DNA of 64,000 nt from JBBDQZ01 sp040905705 (GCA_040905705.1 JBBDQZ010000063.1:17771-81770); one strand, 5' to 3'. Shown: positions 55,335-64,000, counted from the stretch's first letter. Notes: generated by a model from the letters alone, not told the origin. Program-made: numbers and translations.

Positions 55335-56240
55335 TTATGTGTCTTTTGTTACCATGTCAATGAATATTTCCTGTAGACCGGGTTCTGTCAATTCATAGGA
55401 GAGAATCCTGGCATGTTCTTGAGCCCGGGCAAGCACTTCCTGGTCATCGGCACCATTCAACAGACGTATCTCTGCATAGTGGGACGAACGATGGATGATT
55501 CGCACCTTTTTCAGCTGATCCAGAAACCGGTTGTCTCCGTCAAAGCGAATACGTATGCTGTTATTGCCATACGAAGCACGAATTTTTGCTACTTCACCAC
55601 TTAAGATCAGTTTCCCTTTATTGAACAAGGCCAGATCCTCGCAAAGTTGTTCGGCATGTTCCATACGGTGTGTAGCAAAAAAAATCGTTCTCCCGGCCTG
55701 TTTAAGTTCCAGCATTATTTTCTTGAGCAACTCACTATTGATGGGATCCAGTCCGCTGAAAGGTTCGTCTAAGATCAAACAGTCGGGATCATGTGCGATA
55801 GTAGCAATGAACTGGATTTTTTGCTGCATTCCCTTTGAAAGTTCACCCAGCTCTTTGTTGATATAGTTGATGGCTTCAAATCGATCCAGCCAGTATCGAA
55901 TTCTATTTTGAGCATCGGCATGTTTAAGCCCACGCAAACGACATAAATATATCAACTGTTCTCCGACTTTCATCTTTTTATAGAGTCCGCGTTCCTCAGG
56001 AAGATAACCGATTCGGGCCTGGGTATCCGGGCCGATTCGGTTTCCGTACATTCGCACCGTACCGGCATCCGGTATAAGAATATGGGTGAGCATGCGTATG
56101 ATTGTGGTTTTTCCAGAACCGTTCGGACCGAGTAAGCCTAATAGGCGTCCTTTTTTCACTTCAAATGAGACATTGTCAACTGCCCGGGTTGAATTGAATT
56201 GTTTTGTTACATTTTCGAACAGGACAATGGGATCACTCAT
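55335..56240 (-). CDS. ABC transporter ATP-binding protein (NatA-like)
   Basis: 301-residue cytoplasmic ATPase subunit. Walker A GPNGSGKTT, signature LSKGMQQK, Walker B CLILDEPFSGLD and the switch His in FFATHRMEH are intact. The C-terminal ~80 residues (about 220-301) form the accessory domain typical of the NatA/CcmA-like export branch, so it pairs with an ABC-2 permease. Its neighbour permease is broken, so it may be non-functional in practice or use another permease. Confidence 0.92.
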   Translation of the reverse strand: MSDPIVLFENVTKQFNSTRAVDNVSFEVKKGRLLGLLGPNGSGKTTIIRMLTHILIPDAGTVRMYGNRIGPDTQARIGYLPEERGLYKKMKVGEQLIYLCRLRGLKHADAQNRIRYWLDRFEAINYINKELGELSKGMQQKIQFIATIAHDPDCLILDEPFSGLDPINSELLKKIMLELKQAGRTIFFATHRMEHAEQLCEDLALFNKGKLILSGEVAKIRASYGNNSIRIRFDGDNRFLDQLKKVRIIHRSSHYAEIRLLNGADDQEVLARAQEHARILSYELTEPGLQEIFIDMVTKDT

Positions 56241-56616
56241 GAATAATATGGATTGAGTAAGAAGTGTTAGGGTTACGGTTACAATTAACAGGGGGAATAA
56301 CTTTTTATTAATTAATTCACGAAGATTTCAGACGTTACCTTCCTGAAATAAAGTTTGTAAGATAGCAAGTGAATTCCTTATATACCTGTAAATTACATTC
56401 ACCATCATACATGTTTTTATGCTAACGTTATTTGAAATATCCATGTCTGATGAAGTCAACACCCGGGCGTCTGATTAATGTATCGGACGCCTGATTATTG
56501 CATAAATACTCTATGTGGCCTTATGACTCAGCAAGCTTTAAACAGATGAATTAAGAGCTTCGAATGACAGACTCCTTTTTGTGCCTAAACGAATTAACAG
56601 TAATTAGTTTTTACAT
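56241..56616. other. Intergenic region upstream of glgA
   Basis: 376 bases separating the leftward ABC ATPase from rightward glgA. It is AT-rich and holds promoters for both. The only notable structure is the imperfect 20-base tandem repeat at 56464-56503, about 113 bases before the glgA ATG. I see no credible open frame or RNA gene. Confidence 0.5.
56464..56503. repeat. Imperfect 20-base tandem repeat upstream of glgA
   Basis: Units 56464-56483 and 56484-56503 match at 16 of 20 positions and abut. The shared core is CGG(G/A)CG(T/C)CTGATTA. A 20-base period places both copies on the same DNA face, as expected for a dimeric regulator binding in tandem. Confidence 0.6.
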
Positions 56617-58056
56617 ATGCATGTAATTCACATTAGTTTTGAATGTTTTCCGGTTGCAAAAGCCGGTGGCCTGGGTGATGTGGTCGGATCACTGCCCAAA
56701 TATTTACAATTACATGATATCACATCATGGGTGGTTATGCCTCATTTCGATATCAAATGGCTGCGCAATCACGAACTTGAAACGATACATGAAGGTATCG
56801 CGCGATTAGGGAATGAGAGATTTAGATATCGGATTGCAAAAGAACAAGGGGATGTATTAGGTTTCCCCGTCTATTTTGTAGATGTACCGGGTAGGCTGGA
56901 CCGTTCGGGAATCTATATTGATCCCAACAGCGATTTTCCGTACTGGGATGAATACGAACGCTTTCTGACCTTTCAAATATCAGTATTGGACTGGCTGAAA
57001 TCATTTAGCAAAAAACCGGATATCATACATTGTCATGATCATCATACGGCGTTGATCCCTTTTTTTATGACGAGTTCACCCGTCTATCACGAATTTACCA
57101 CCATACCTTCTGTGCTTACCGTCCATAACGGAAATTATCAGGGCTGGTACGATATAGAAAAACGGGCACTTTTACCGAAGATTGAACCTGAACGTGAAGG
57201 CTTCCTGTATTGGAATGGCCAACTCAACGCACTATCTGCCGGCATTCGAACATCCTGGCGCGTTACTACGGTTTCGAACACTTATTTAAAGGAACTGCAA
57301 CAATATGGCAAAGGCCTGGAGTCGCTTTTTTCCTATGAAAACGGAAAATCTTTGGGAATACTTAACGGAATAGATACAGAGGTATGGGATCCGGAGAGCG
57401 ATTCCCTGATTGCCTGCAATTATACCAGGGAGAACATGGAATCCGGGAAAAAGAAAAACAAAGACTGGCTGTGCAGGAAATTTAAACTGAATCCGGAATG
57501 GCCCCTTTTTACTTTCATCGGAAGGTTAGTGGGTGAAAAAGGAGCGGATTTGTTGCCGGACCTGATTACCCGTTTTATTGAATCCGGGTTAAAAGCCAGT
57601 TTCCATGTTCTTGGTACCGGTGAGCCATGGCTTCATCAACGCCTGATGCAGCTGCAAAAAAAATATCCGGATTATTTTTATGCTTCCCTCACCTATAATG
57701 AGCAATTATCGCATCAACTATATGCCGGATCTGATTTTCTCTTGATGCCATCCAGGGTGGAACCCTGTGGACTTAACCAGATGTATGCATTGCGATATGG
57801 TACACTGCCGGTTGTTCGCAGTGTGGGGGGGCTCAAAGACACGGTAATTGACCTCTCCGAGCCGGAAGGCTATGGAATCAGGTTTGATCATTTTAATATA
57901 GAAGATGCCTTTCATGCACTTCAAAGGGCTTTACTCGTCTATTCTGACAAGATGCTCAAAAAGAATTTGCGACTCAGGGCTATGTCGAAAGACTTTTCGT
58001 GGCATAATTCGGCAAAACAGTACTTTAAAATGTATCAATCACTAATCAAGATTTAG
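56617..58056 (+). CDS. glgA: Glycogen synthase
   Basis: GT5 glycosyltransferase of 479 residues that extends alpha-1,4-glucan chains from ADP-glucose. The ADP-glucose-binding K15-AGGLGDVVG motif is at the N-terminus, and PSRVEPCGLNQMYALRYGTLPVVRSVGGL is the C-terminal signature with the catalytic Glu. Paired with glgC (4 bases apart), which makes its substrate. Confidence 0.96.
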   Translation: MHVIHISFECFPVAKAGGLGDVVGSLPKYLQLHDITSWVVMPHFDIKWLRNHELETIHEGIARLGNERFRYRIAKEQGDVLGFPVYFVDVPGRLDRSGIYIDPNSDFPYWDEYERFLTFQISVLDWLKSFSKKPDIIHCHDHHTALIPFFMTSSPVYHEFTTIPSVLTVHNGNYQGWYDIEKRALLPKIEPEREGFLYWNGQLNALSAGIRTSWRVTTVSNTYLKELQQYGKGLESLFSYENGKSLGILNGIDTEVWDPESDSLIACNYTRENMESGKKKNKDWLCRKFKLNPEWPLFTFIGRLVGEKGADLLPDLITRFIESGLKASFHVLGTGEPWLHQRLMQLQKKYPDYFYASLTYNEQLSHQLYAGSDFLLMPSRVEPCGLNQMYALRYGTLPVVRSVGGLKDTVIDLSEPEGYGIRFDHFNIEDAFHALQRALLVYSDKMLKKNLRLRAMSKDFSWHNSAKQYFKMYQSLIKI

Positions 58057-58060
58057 CATT

Positions 58061-59335
58061 ATGATGAATTCAACAATTGCCGTAATCCTTGGCGGCGGAG
58101 CGGGTACACGGCTCTATCCATTGACAAAAAACCGTTCAAAACCGGCTGTTCCGATCGGTGGAAAATATCGCCTGGTGGATATTCCTATATCCAACTGCCT
58201 TCATTCGGATGTTCGAAACATATTTGTCCTTACTCAGTTTAATTCGGCATCCTTGAATCAGCACATTAAAAATACATTTCATTTTGACGCATTTTCAAGT
58301 GGGTTTGTCGATATCCTTGCGGCAGAACAGACGCCCAGTTCCCGCCAGTGGTTTCAGGGAACAGCCGATGCTGTGCGCCAGACTTTTCGCTATTTACACA
58401 ACCATAAGGCCGATTATGTCTTGATTCTGTCTGGTGATCAGTTATATCAAATGGACTATCGGGAGTTGATGAAAGAACATCAGAAGAGCGGGGCGGTCCT
58501 GACCATCGCAACGATTCCGGTTATCGACAGAGAAGCTACCGGGTTTGGTATTATGAAGACGGACGCCCGCGGACTGATAACAGATTTTATTGAAAAGCCG
58601 TCTATTGATGAACTTAATAACTGGAAATCTGATGTACCGGAGGAACTGAAATCGAAAGGCAAAGAATTTTTGGCCTCAATGGGTATTTATATCTTTAACA
58701 AGGATGCACTGGAAAACCTTTTGGAAGAATATTCGGACGCGGTGGATTTTGGAAAGGAGATTATCCCGAGAGCCATATTATCCAGGTTGAAAGTGTCAAG
58801 TTATAAATATACCGGATACTGGACAGATATTGGTACTATACGCTCTTTTTATGAAGCAAATCTCGAATTAGCCAATCCGCTTCCTGAGTTTGATTTATAT
58901 GCCGAAGGAAAGCGGATTTATACCCGTCCCAGGTTATTACCACCGTCAAAATTATTCGGAACCATTCTTGAAAATTCCTTACTTGCCGAAGGATGTATTA
59001 TTGAAGCAGATCGAATTGAACGATCGGTTATAGGGGTTCGGTCACGGATCGGTAATGGGACGACAATCCGCAATGCTATTGTAATGGGAAATGATGCTTA
59101 TCCAACCATCCAGGAGCTGGAAGATAGCACTCCGGACTATCCATCTGAAGCCATTGGGAGTGGATGTCAAATCGAGCGGGCGATCATTGACAAAAATGCC
59201 CGGATAGGCAATAACGTGCGTATTGTCGGTGGCGACCATCTTGAAAATACTGAGAATGAAAATTACTCCATTGTTGATGGAATTGTCATTGTTGAAAAAT
59301 CCGGAGTAATCAGGGATAATACGGTTATAGCATGA
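58061..59335 (+). CDS. glgC: Glucose-1-phosphate adenylyltransferase
   Basis: ADP-glucose pyrophosphorylase of 424 residues. The nucleotidyltransferase core begins LGGGAGTRLYPLT, followed by KPAVPIGGKYRLVDIPISNC; the substrate loop FGIMKTDARG..., FIEKP is present. A left-handed beta-helix C-terminal domain (about 300-424) carries hexapeptide-like repeats. The rate-setting enzyme of glycogen synthesis, directly following glgA. Confidence 0.96.
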   Translation: MMNSTIAVILGGGAGTRLYPLTKNRSKPAVPIGGKYRLVDIPISNCLHSDVRNIFVLTQFNSASLNQHIKNTFHFDAFSSGFVDILAAEQTPSSRQWFQGTADAVRQTFRYLHNHKADYVLILSGDQLYQMDYRELMKEHQKSGAVLTIATIPVIDREATGFGIMKTDARGLITDFIEKPSIDELNNWKSDVPEELKSKGKEFLASMGIYIFNKDALENLLEEYSDAVDFGKEIIPRAILSRLKVSSYKYTGYWTDIGTIRSFYEANLELANPLPEFDLYAEGKRIYTRPRLLPPSKLFGTILENSLLAEGCIIEADRIERSVIGVRSRIGNGTTIRNAIVMGNDAYPTIQELEDSTPDYPSEAIGSGCQIERAIIDKNARIGNNVRIVGGDHLENTENENYSIVDGIVIVEKSGVIRDNTVIA

Positions 59336-59351
59336 TTGATAAACCATTTTT

Positions 59352-60497
59352 ATGAATATTCTATTGGTTGAACCTTTTTTAGGGGGGTCTCACAGAGCTT
59401 TTATCGATGGTTTTACACGCCATTCCCGACATAAGGTTTTTACGGTCACAATGACCGGAACTTACTGGAAATGGCGTATGAATGGGGGTGCGGTTACGCT
59501 CGCTCAAAAAACGGACAACATTTCAGATAAAATCGATCTGGTGCTGGCAAGCAGCATGACCAATCTTCCGGCCTTCATTGCTCTCACCAACCCGAGATTT
59601 GCATTGGTCCCGACGGTGCTGTATATGCATGAAAATCAGCTTACACAGCCGGTCCCTCCATCGGAAGAGCGGGATCTGACTTTTTGCTATATCGACTATC
59701 TGAGCATACTGGCCGCCGATTATGTGTTTTTTAATTCGAAATTCCACAAACAGAGTTTTCTGGATGCGCTTCCTGGATTTTTGGCGCGTTTCCCTGATTA
59801 TCAGCAATCGGAATCAATAAACAGGATTGCCGCCAAGGCAGATTTGCTGTATCCGGGTCTGGATTTGAAAGTTTTTGACCCGTCGATAAAAAAACGGATA
59901 AAACGAAAACCAAACGACCGTCCGGTAATAGTCTGGAATCAACGCTGGTCTTTTGATAAGGATCCGGATAAATTTTTTCGGGTCATTGACAAATTGGATG
60001 ATGCCGAGTGTAAGTTTGATCTGATTCTGGCCGGCGACAACAGTCATGACAAAGCGGAGCGGTTTGAACAGGCGTGGACGCGTTATGGCAGCCGCATTCT
60101 CCACTATGGCTTCGTTGAAAACAGTGAACAATATGGAAATCTGCTTCAAAAAGGCGATTTTGTCGTCTCTACATCGCTCTATGAATTTTTTGGCACCGCT
60201 ATAATGGAAGCAGTCTATTGTGGGTGCCACCCTGTGTTACCCAGATCACTTACTTATCCTGAACTGATTCCTCATTCGTTGCATGAGCCTCTGCTTCACG
60301 GACCTGTTTTTTATGATGACGAAACCGATCTTTTCCGGAAATTGAAAAAACTACTGGAAGGAACACACAAGATATTGCCATTAACAACGCTCCAGTCCAT
60401 AAACAGGCATCTTGACTGGAGCGAAAATATCCGAAAATATGACGATGTATTGGAAGAAGTTAAAAAGGACTATCTTCATCGTCAGAAGGTGGAGTAA
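59352..60497 (+). CDS. GTDC1/QTMAN-like glycosyltransferase (DUF3524)
   Basis: GT-B glycosyltransferase of 381 residues. The N-terminus MNILLVEPFLGGSHRAFIDG and the segment YMHENQLTQPV...EERDL, followed by AADYVFFNSKFHKQSF, match the DUF3524 domain of human GTDC1, the tRNA-queuosine alpha-mannosyltransferase. The C-terminal EFFGTAIMEAVYCGCHPVLP is a GT4-type nucleotide-sugar motif. I infer a role in mannosylating queuosine in tRNA-Asp, but the glgA-glgC neighbourhood also allows a role in glucan metabolism. Its last 38 bases overlap the end of dnaB on the other strand. Confidence 0.85.
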   Translation: MNILLVEPFLGGSHRAFIDGFTRHSRHKVFTVTMTGTYWKWRMNGGAVTLAQKTDNISDKIDLVLASSMTNLPAFIALTNPRFALVPTVLYMHENQLTQPVPPSEERDLTFCYIDYLSILAADYVFFNSKFHKQSFLDALPGFLARFPDYQQSESINRIAAKADLLYPGLDLKVFDPSIKKRIKRKPNDRPVIVWNQRWSFDKDPDKFFRVIDKLDDAECKFDLILAGDNSHDKAERFEQAWTRYGSRILHYGFVENSEQYGNLLQKGDFVVSTSLYEFFGTAIMEAVYCGCHPVLPRSLTYPELIPHSLHEPLLHGPVFYDDETDLFRKLKKLLEGTHKILPLTTLQSINRHLDWSENIRKYDDVLEEVKKDYLHRQKVE

Positions 60498-62007
60498 AAC
60501 CGGTTTTTTTCGCCCGGAGGGCACTGCTCTTTTTTTCGGATGTATCCTTTTCCGGTAGCGTAGTATCGTCATGGTCCATGAGCAGATGATGGTCAGCATC
60601 ATAAGAATGTGCGAGATTTTCAAACCGTGCGTAATTTTTTACAAAATGCAGGCTGACCGTTCCAATAGGACCGTTTCTTTGTTTGCCAACAATGAGCTCA
60701 GCGATCCCTTCCGTCGAATTGCCTTGTTCGTCGGTTGTGATTTTGTAGTATTCGGGACGGTACAGGAAACAGACTACGTCGGCATCCTGCTCAATAGAAC
60801 CTGATTCACGTAAATCACTAAGTTGGGGACGTTTGTCACCGCCACGCTGTTCCACCGCACGACTAAGTTGAGAAAGCGCAATGACAGGCACATTCAGCTC
60901 TTTTGCCAAAGCTTTCAATCCCCGTGATATTCCTGCAATCTCTTGCTCACGGTTTTGGCGATCATTTTGCAGACCGGCCATCAGTTGAAGATAGTCAACT
61001 ATGATCAAGCCGATATCATGCTCGTTTTTAAGACGACGGCATTTCGAACGCATCTCCATGATACTGATAGAAGGAGTGTCATCTATAAAAATTGAGGCGG
61101 CATGCAATCGCCCGGCACCATCAATCAATTTTTTAAATTCATTGTCATTAAGTTTTCCAGTACGTGCTTTCTGGGCGTCGACTCTGCCTTCCATGGTTAG
61201 TAATCGTTGTACCAACGCTTGATCGGACATTTCCAGGCTGAATACGGCTACAGACGAGCGTTTATCCGGGTCAGGATTAAGGGCGGCATTCCGTGCGGCA
61301 GTCAGCGTAAAAGCGGTCTTGCCCATCGATGGCCGGGCAGCAATAATAATCAGATCACCCTTCTGCCATCCGGCGGTAATTTTGTCTATGTCCAATCCGG
61401 TGGGAACACCGGTAATACCCTGTTTTTTCCCCCGGATATCCTCCAGGTAGGACAGCGTGTGTTTGAGAATTTCACCAAGGGTATGGCTGCCGCCTTTTGT
61501 TTTGGAGTTGGTCAGCTCGAAAATTCGCTGTTCTGCCGCATCCAGTACTTCAAACGAATCACTTGTTGAATCATAAGCTTCCTGAATGATATCCGAGCAA
61601 TTGAGGATAAGATTTCGCTTTAATGCTTTTTCAGCAATTATCTGGCAGTGGTATTCGATATTGGCTGCTGAACTGACCGCCCGGGTCAGGTCCGAGAGAT
61701 AGCCACTTCCGCCAATGGTTTCAAGCAGATTACGATCACGAAGTTCACTCTCAACAGTCAGCAGGTCCAAAGGATTGTTTCGTTCAAACAGTTTGGAAAA
61801 TACTTCAAAGATATGGCGATGTGCAGGTTTATAGAAATCATCCATCTGTAAAATTTCCAGAGCTACTGAAGCGGCCTGCTCTTCAATTAGCATACTGCCA
61901 AGTACAGCTTCTTCTATTTCAACTGCCTGTGGCGGAATACGTCCCTGAGCTTCCAGTAATTCGGACGGCTCTGTTTTTCTGGAACTGGTTTTCTGTTGGT
62001 TCGCCAT
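60460..62007 (-). CDS. dnaB: Replicative DNA helicase
   Basis: Hexameric helicase of 515 residues that unwinds the replication fork. The N-terminal domain (about 25-130, PPQAVEIEEAVLGSML) and RecA-like domain are intact. Walker A is ARPSMGKT (224-231), the Walker B-containing segment is IIVDYLQLM, and the RESGSIEQDADVVCFLYR region is conserved. There is no intein. The last ~50 residues are a polar tail. Its 3' end overlaps the convergent QTMAN-like gene. Confidence 0.97.
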   Translation of the reverse strand: MANQQKTSSRKTEPSELLEAQGRIPPQAVEIEEAVLGSMLIEEQAASVALEILQMDDFYKPAHRHIFEVFSKLFERNNPLDLLTVESELRDRNLLETIGGSGYLSDLTRAVSSAANIEYHCQIIAEKALKRNLILNCSDIIQEAYDSTSDSFEVLDAAEQRIFELTNSKTKGGSHTLGEILKHTLSYLEDIRGKKQGITGVPTGLDIDKITAGWQKGDLIIIAARPSMGKTAFTLTAARNAALNPDPDKRSSVAVFSLEMSDQALVQRLLTMEGRVDAQKARTGKLNDNEFKKLIDGAGRLHAASIFIDDTPSISIMEMRSKCRRLKNEHDIGLIIVDYLQLMAGLQNDRQNREQEIAGISRGLKALAKELNVPVIALSQLSRAVEQRGGDKRPQLSDLRESGSIEQDADVVCFLYRPEYYKITTDEQGNSTEGIAELIVGKQRNGPIGTVSLHFVKNYARFENLAHSYDADHHLLMDHDDTTLPEKDTSEKKSSALRAKKTGFTPPSDDEDSPF

Positions 62008-62171
62008 AAAAAAGGAATAAACCGGGATAGTAGGATTACGGATCGATTTCAGAAATGGATAGCAAAATATTCGTAAATCGGATGGCTAACAAGTGTGGAT
62101 CAAAAAACTAATGAAAAAAATACAGATTCTACCATATAGTTGTAATAACTGAGTAATCATTATCCTGGATG

Positions 62172-62198
62172 GCCCGTGATCGCTCTCAAAAGACGGGC
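62172..62198 (-). other. Hairpin after the UDG gene
   Basis: GCCCGT (62172-62177) and ACGGGC (62193-62198) are complementary with a 15-base loop, 5 bases beyond the UDG stop codon on the minus strand. There is no T-run, so it is a weak candidate for a terminator or 3'-end stabilising structure. Confidence 0.35.
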
Positions 62199-62202
62199 GG
62201 AC

Positions 62203-63057
62203 TTATTGTTTACCGGTGGTTAGTTCATCATAACGTTTTCTGAGCAGCTGTACATCTTCCCAGGTGTCACGTTTCCAGGATGGATTGCGAAGAAGTGCAG
62301 CAGGATGGAAGGTCACCATAAGTTCAATGCCATTCCGATAGCTATGAAATTGACCGCGCAAATTTTTCATTGCCTGATTGGTATCGAGCAGAGTCTGAGC
62401 GGATATCCTCCCAAGACAGAGAATAAGCCGGGGTTGTATCAAATCAATCTGGCGGTACAAATAAGGCAGGCTTCTATGACGCTCTTCGGGAAGAGGATCC
62501 CGGTTATTGGGAGGACGGTGTTTCAGGATGTTTGCTATGTACACCTCTTTACGCTGGAAAGAAACGGCTGCAAGTATTTTATTCAGGAGCTGGCCCGCTT
62601 TGCCGACAAAAGGTTCTCCCTGGAGATCCTCCTGAGCTCCTGGTGCTTCCCCGATCAGCATAAGATCCGCGTTTGGATTCCCCGTCCCAAAAACAAGATG
62701 GGTGTCTTTTAAATCGGTACGCAAGTCCTCACACTTTTCACAAACAGCGCGTAGTTCATCAAGCGTCCGTACTTCTTTTAGTAAAGATTCCGAATTCCGG
62801 GACTTTATCTCTGTCGCATCACTCCGGTTATCAAGTATATGGCCGGTTTTATTTGATGCCACTACTTTCCGCTGATGTTTTTCTTCGGGTGATTGGATGT
62901 CATTTTGTGATGGCTTGATATTCGAAGGGTTGGAAGTGGAACGGTTTAACATTAATTCATGAACGGCAGGTACTTGAAATCTTCCAAATATCTCCGCCTC
63001 ATTTTTAAGAAATGTGCTGACAGATCGAAGCAAGTTTTTGTATTCGGTTTCTGACAT
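62203..63057 (-). CDS. Family 4 uracil-DNA glycosylase
   Basis: Excises uracil from DNA; 284 residues. Family 4 motifs are present: GEAPGAQED (136-144), FVGKAGQLLNKIL and HPAALLRNP (251-259). The first ~95 residues are a low-complexity extension not usual in the family. The 4Fe-4S pattern C-x2-C-xn-C-x(14-17)-C is only partly met: Cys106, Cys109 and Cys214 are seen, but the third position is Ser196 (EERHRSLPYL). In another frame the same bases read VIEAC, suggesting compensating indels. It is 14 bp downstream of mtaB. Confidence 0.9.
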   Translation of the reverse strand: MSETEYKNLLRSVSTFLKNEAEIFGRFQVPAVHELMLNRSTSNPSNIKPSQNDIQSPEEKHQRKVVASNKTGHILDNRSDATEIKSRNSESLLKEVRTLDELRAVCEKCEDLRTDLKDTHLVFGTGNPNADLMLIGEAPGAQEDLQGEPFVGKAGQLLNKILAAVSFQRKEVYIANILKHRPPNNRDPLPEERHRSLPYLYRQIDLIQPRLILCLGRISAQTLLDTNQAMKNLRGQFHSYRNGIELMVTFHPAALLRNPSWKRDTWEDVQLLRKRYDELTTGKQ

Positions 63058-63071
63058 GGTTTTTTAGCAAT

Positions 63072-64000
63072 TTATACTTCAGGTTGCATTTTTAATCGAT
63101 TATGCAGGTTCCACTCATCAATACTGCAAGTGACAATCTGATTGACCAGCGAGGAATCATAGGGCATGGAAATCCGGATGTAATTATCCGTCCAACCGCA
63201 AATTTGCCCGTATTGGTCTTTCTTTTCAAATAGAACCGGTCTTTCAGTACCGAGATACCGGCTGTCAAAATCGAATCTTTTTTGATCTGAAATGCGGCGA
63301 AGCTGATGGGTTCGATTTTTCCGGGTTTGTATCGAAACCTGCTTCTGAATGTCAAGTGCGGTGGTATTGGGGCGTTCGGAATAGGTGAAAACGTGTAGAT
63401 AACTAATGTCCAGATCCCGGAGAAACACAATGGACTCCTGAAAACAGCTTTCCGTTTCTCCGGGATGGCCGGTGATCACATCCACACCGATACAGGCATC
63501 CGGAATACATTCATGAATATATTCGACCCTATTCCGGTATAGGTTACTTCGGTAACGGCGCTTCATCAACTTGAGCATTGTGTCGGACCCGCTTTGCAGC
63601 GGTATATGAAAATGGGGTTGAATAGTACGCGATTGTGCTACAAAATCAATGATCTCTTCTGTTAATAAATTGGGTTCGATGGAGGATATTCGTATACGAT
63701 CAAGCCCTGGCAGTTTATCCAGTTCCCTCAGCAAATCCAGAAAAGTTTCACCGGTCTGTTTTCCGAAATCACCGACATTGACACCGGTCAATACTACTTC
63801 CCGATATCCATCGTCGATTACGTTGACAGCATTTTCAATGACCCGGTTGATGGATGGGCTTCTGCTTTTTCCCCGTGCCAGCGGAATGGTACAGAAACTG
63901 CACTTATAGTCACATCCATCCTGAACTTTAAGAAATGCCCGGGTGCGGTCAGTGGTTGAAAATGCGTGGTGAAAATCAACCACATCATTGACATCCGTGC
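63072..64000 (-). CDS. mtaB: tRNA t6A37 methylthiotransferase MtaB, 5' truncated by the window
   Basis: Radical SAM enzyme that adds a methylthio group to t6A37 of tRNA. The frame is open to the window edge (upstream codons read TDVNDVVDFHH), so the N-terminal Fe-S domain and true start lie outside. The radical SAM cluster motif CDYKCSFC (C-x3-C-x2-C), LTGVNVGDFG, RISSIEPNL and a C-terminal TRAM domain (IRISMPYDSSLVNQIV) are visible. The SSIEPN segment and motif order fit MtaB better than MiaB or RimO. Confidence 0.92.
   Translation of the reverse strand, partial: TDVNDVVDFHHAFSTTDRTRAFLKVQDGCDYKCSFCTIPLARGKSRSPSINRVIENAVNVIDDGYREVVLTGVNVGDFGKQTGETFLDLLRELDKLPGLDRIRISSIEPNLLTEEIIDFVAQSRTIQPHFHIPLQSGSDTMLKLMKRRYRSNLYRNRVEYIHECIPDACIGVDVITGHPGETESCFQESIVFLRDLDISYLHVFTYSERPNTTALDIQKQVSIQTRKNRTHQLRRISDQKRFDFDSRYLGTERPVLFEKKDQYGQICGWTDNYIRISMPYDSSLVNQIVTCSIDEWNLHNRLKMQPEV

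Noticed and set aside
1..64000. Search for CRISPR arrays, insertion sequences, integrases, prophage genes, tRNA or rRNA genes
   Set aside because: No regularly spaced repeats, transposase or integrase motifs, or tRNA T-loop signatures were seen in the gaps; coding density and gene content look like core chromosome.

Overview
The window is a gene-dense chromosomal segment of moderate GC with no rRNA, tRNA, CRISPR, insertion sequence or prophage that I could recognise. It reads like core chromosome of a member of the Bacteroidota/Rhodothermota/Balneolota group, most likely Balneolota-like. The reasons are an atpDC pair split from the rest of the ATP synthase genes, a Bacteroidota-type deoxynucleoside kinase, a 57-residue Hc1-type histone-like protein, DUF6588- and DUF5723-type outer-membrane proteins, the yceD-rpmF-plsX-fabH-fabD-fabG-acpP-fabF-rnc block, and few clear Shine-Dalgarno sequences. 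The species assignment is inference.

Layout. 1-9.9 kb: DNA polymerase I, then leftward genes for a DUF6588 protein, RsgA, Lon and a large beta-barrel protein. 10-20 kb: a site-2 protease with CBS domains, leftward pcrA-valS-rsmB, then rightward atpDC. 20-24.5 kb: a leftward, overlapping envelope operon (polyprenyl diphosphate synthase, LpxH-like phosphatase, class A PBP). 24.6-33.8 kb: pgi, deoxynucleoside kinase and the fatty-acid/ribosomal block ending in rnc. 33.9-38.1 kb: ilvE, thyA, folA and an active-looking M1 aminopeptidase. 38-46 kb: mostly leftward accessory genes (FecR-like protein, HD phosphohydrolase, histone-like protein, amino-acid-kinase-like protein, two-domain cytidine deaminase, penicillin-acylase-family protein), with an M42 aminopeptidase on the other strand. 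46-54 kb: lysA, an MFS transporter, an orphan response regulator with trmH, a hisN-type phosphatase and a catalytically dead M1 homologue. 54-56 kb: an ABC exporter pair whose permease is broken. 56.6-60.5 kb: glgA-glgC and a GTDC1/QTMAN-like glycosyltransferase. 60.5-64 kb: leftward dnaB, a family 4 uracil-DNA glycosylase and mtaB, which is cut by the window edge.

The genes serve mainly housekeeping roles: replication and repair (polA, pcrA, dnaB, udg), dNTP supply (deoxynucleoside kinase, HD phosphohydrolase, thyA, folA, cdd), fatty-acid and envelope synthesis, ATP synthesis, glycogen synthesis, and tRNA/rRNA modification (rsmB, trmH, mtaB, possibly QTMAN). I found no clear-cut novel multi-gene system. 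The signals most worth following are molecular oddities: a pseudo-peptidase that has lost all its zinc ligands, a UDG that seems to have lost an Fe-S cysteine through two compensating indels, a cytidine deaminase with its dead domain on the unexpected side, a broken ABC permease, a truncated amino-acid-kinase-like protein, a eukaryotic-like tRNA-queuosine mannosyltransferase homologue, and several well-formed inverted or tandem repeats in promoter regions.
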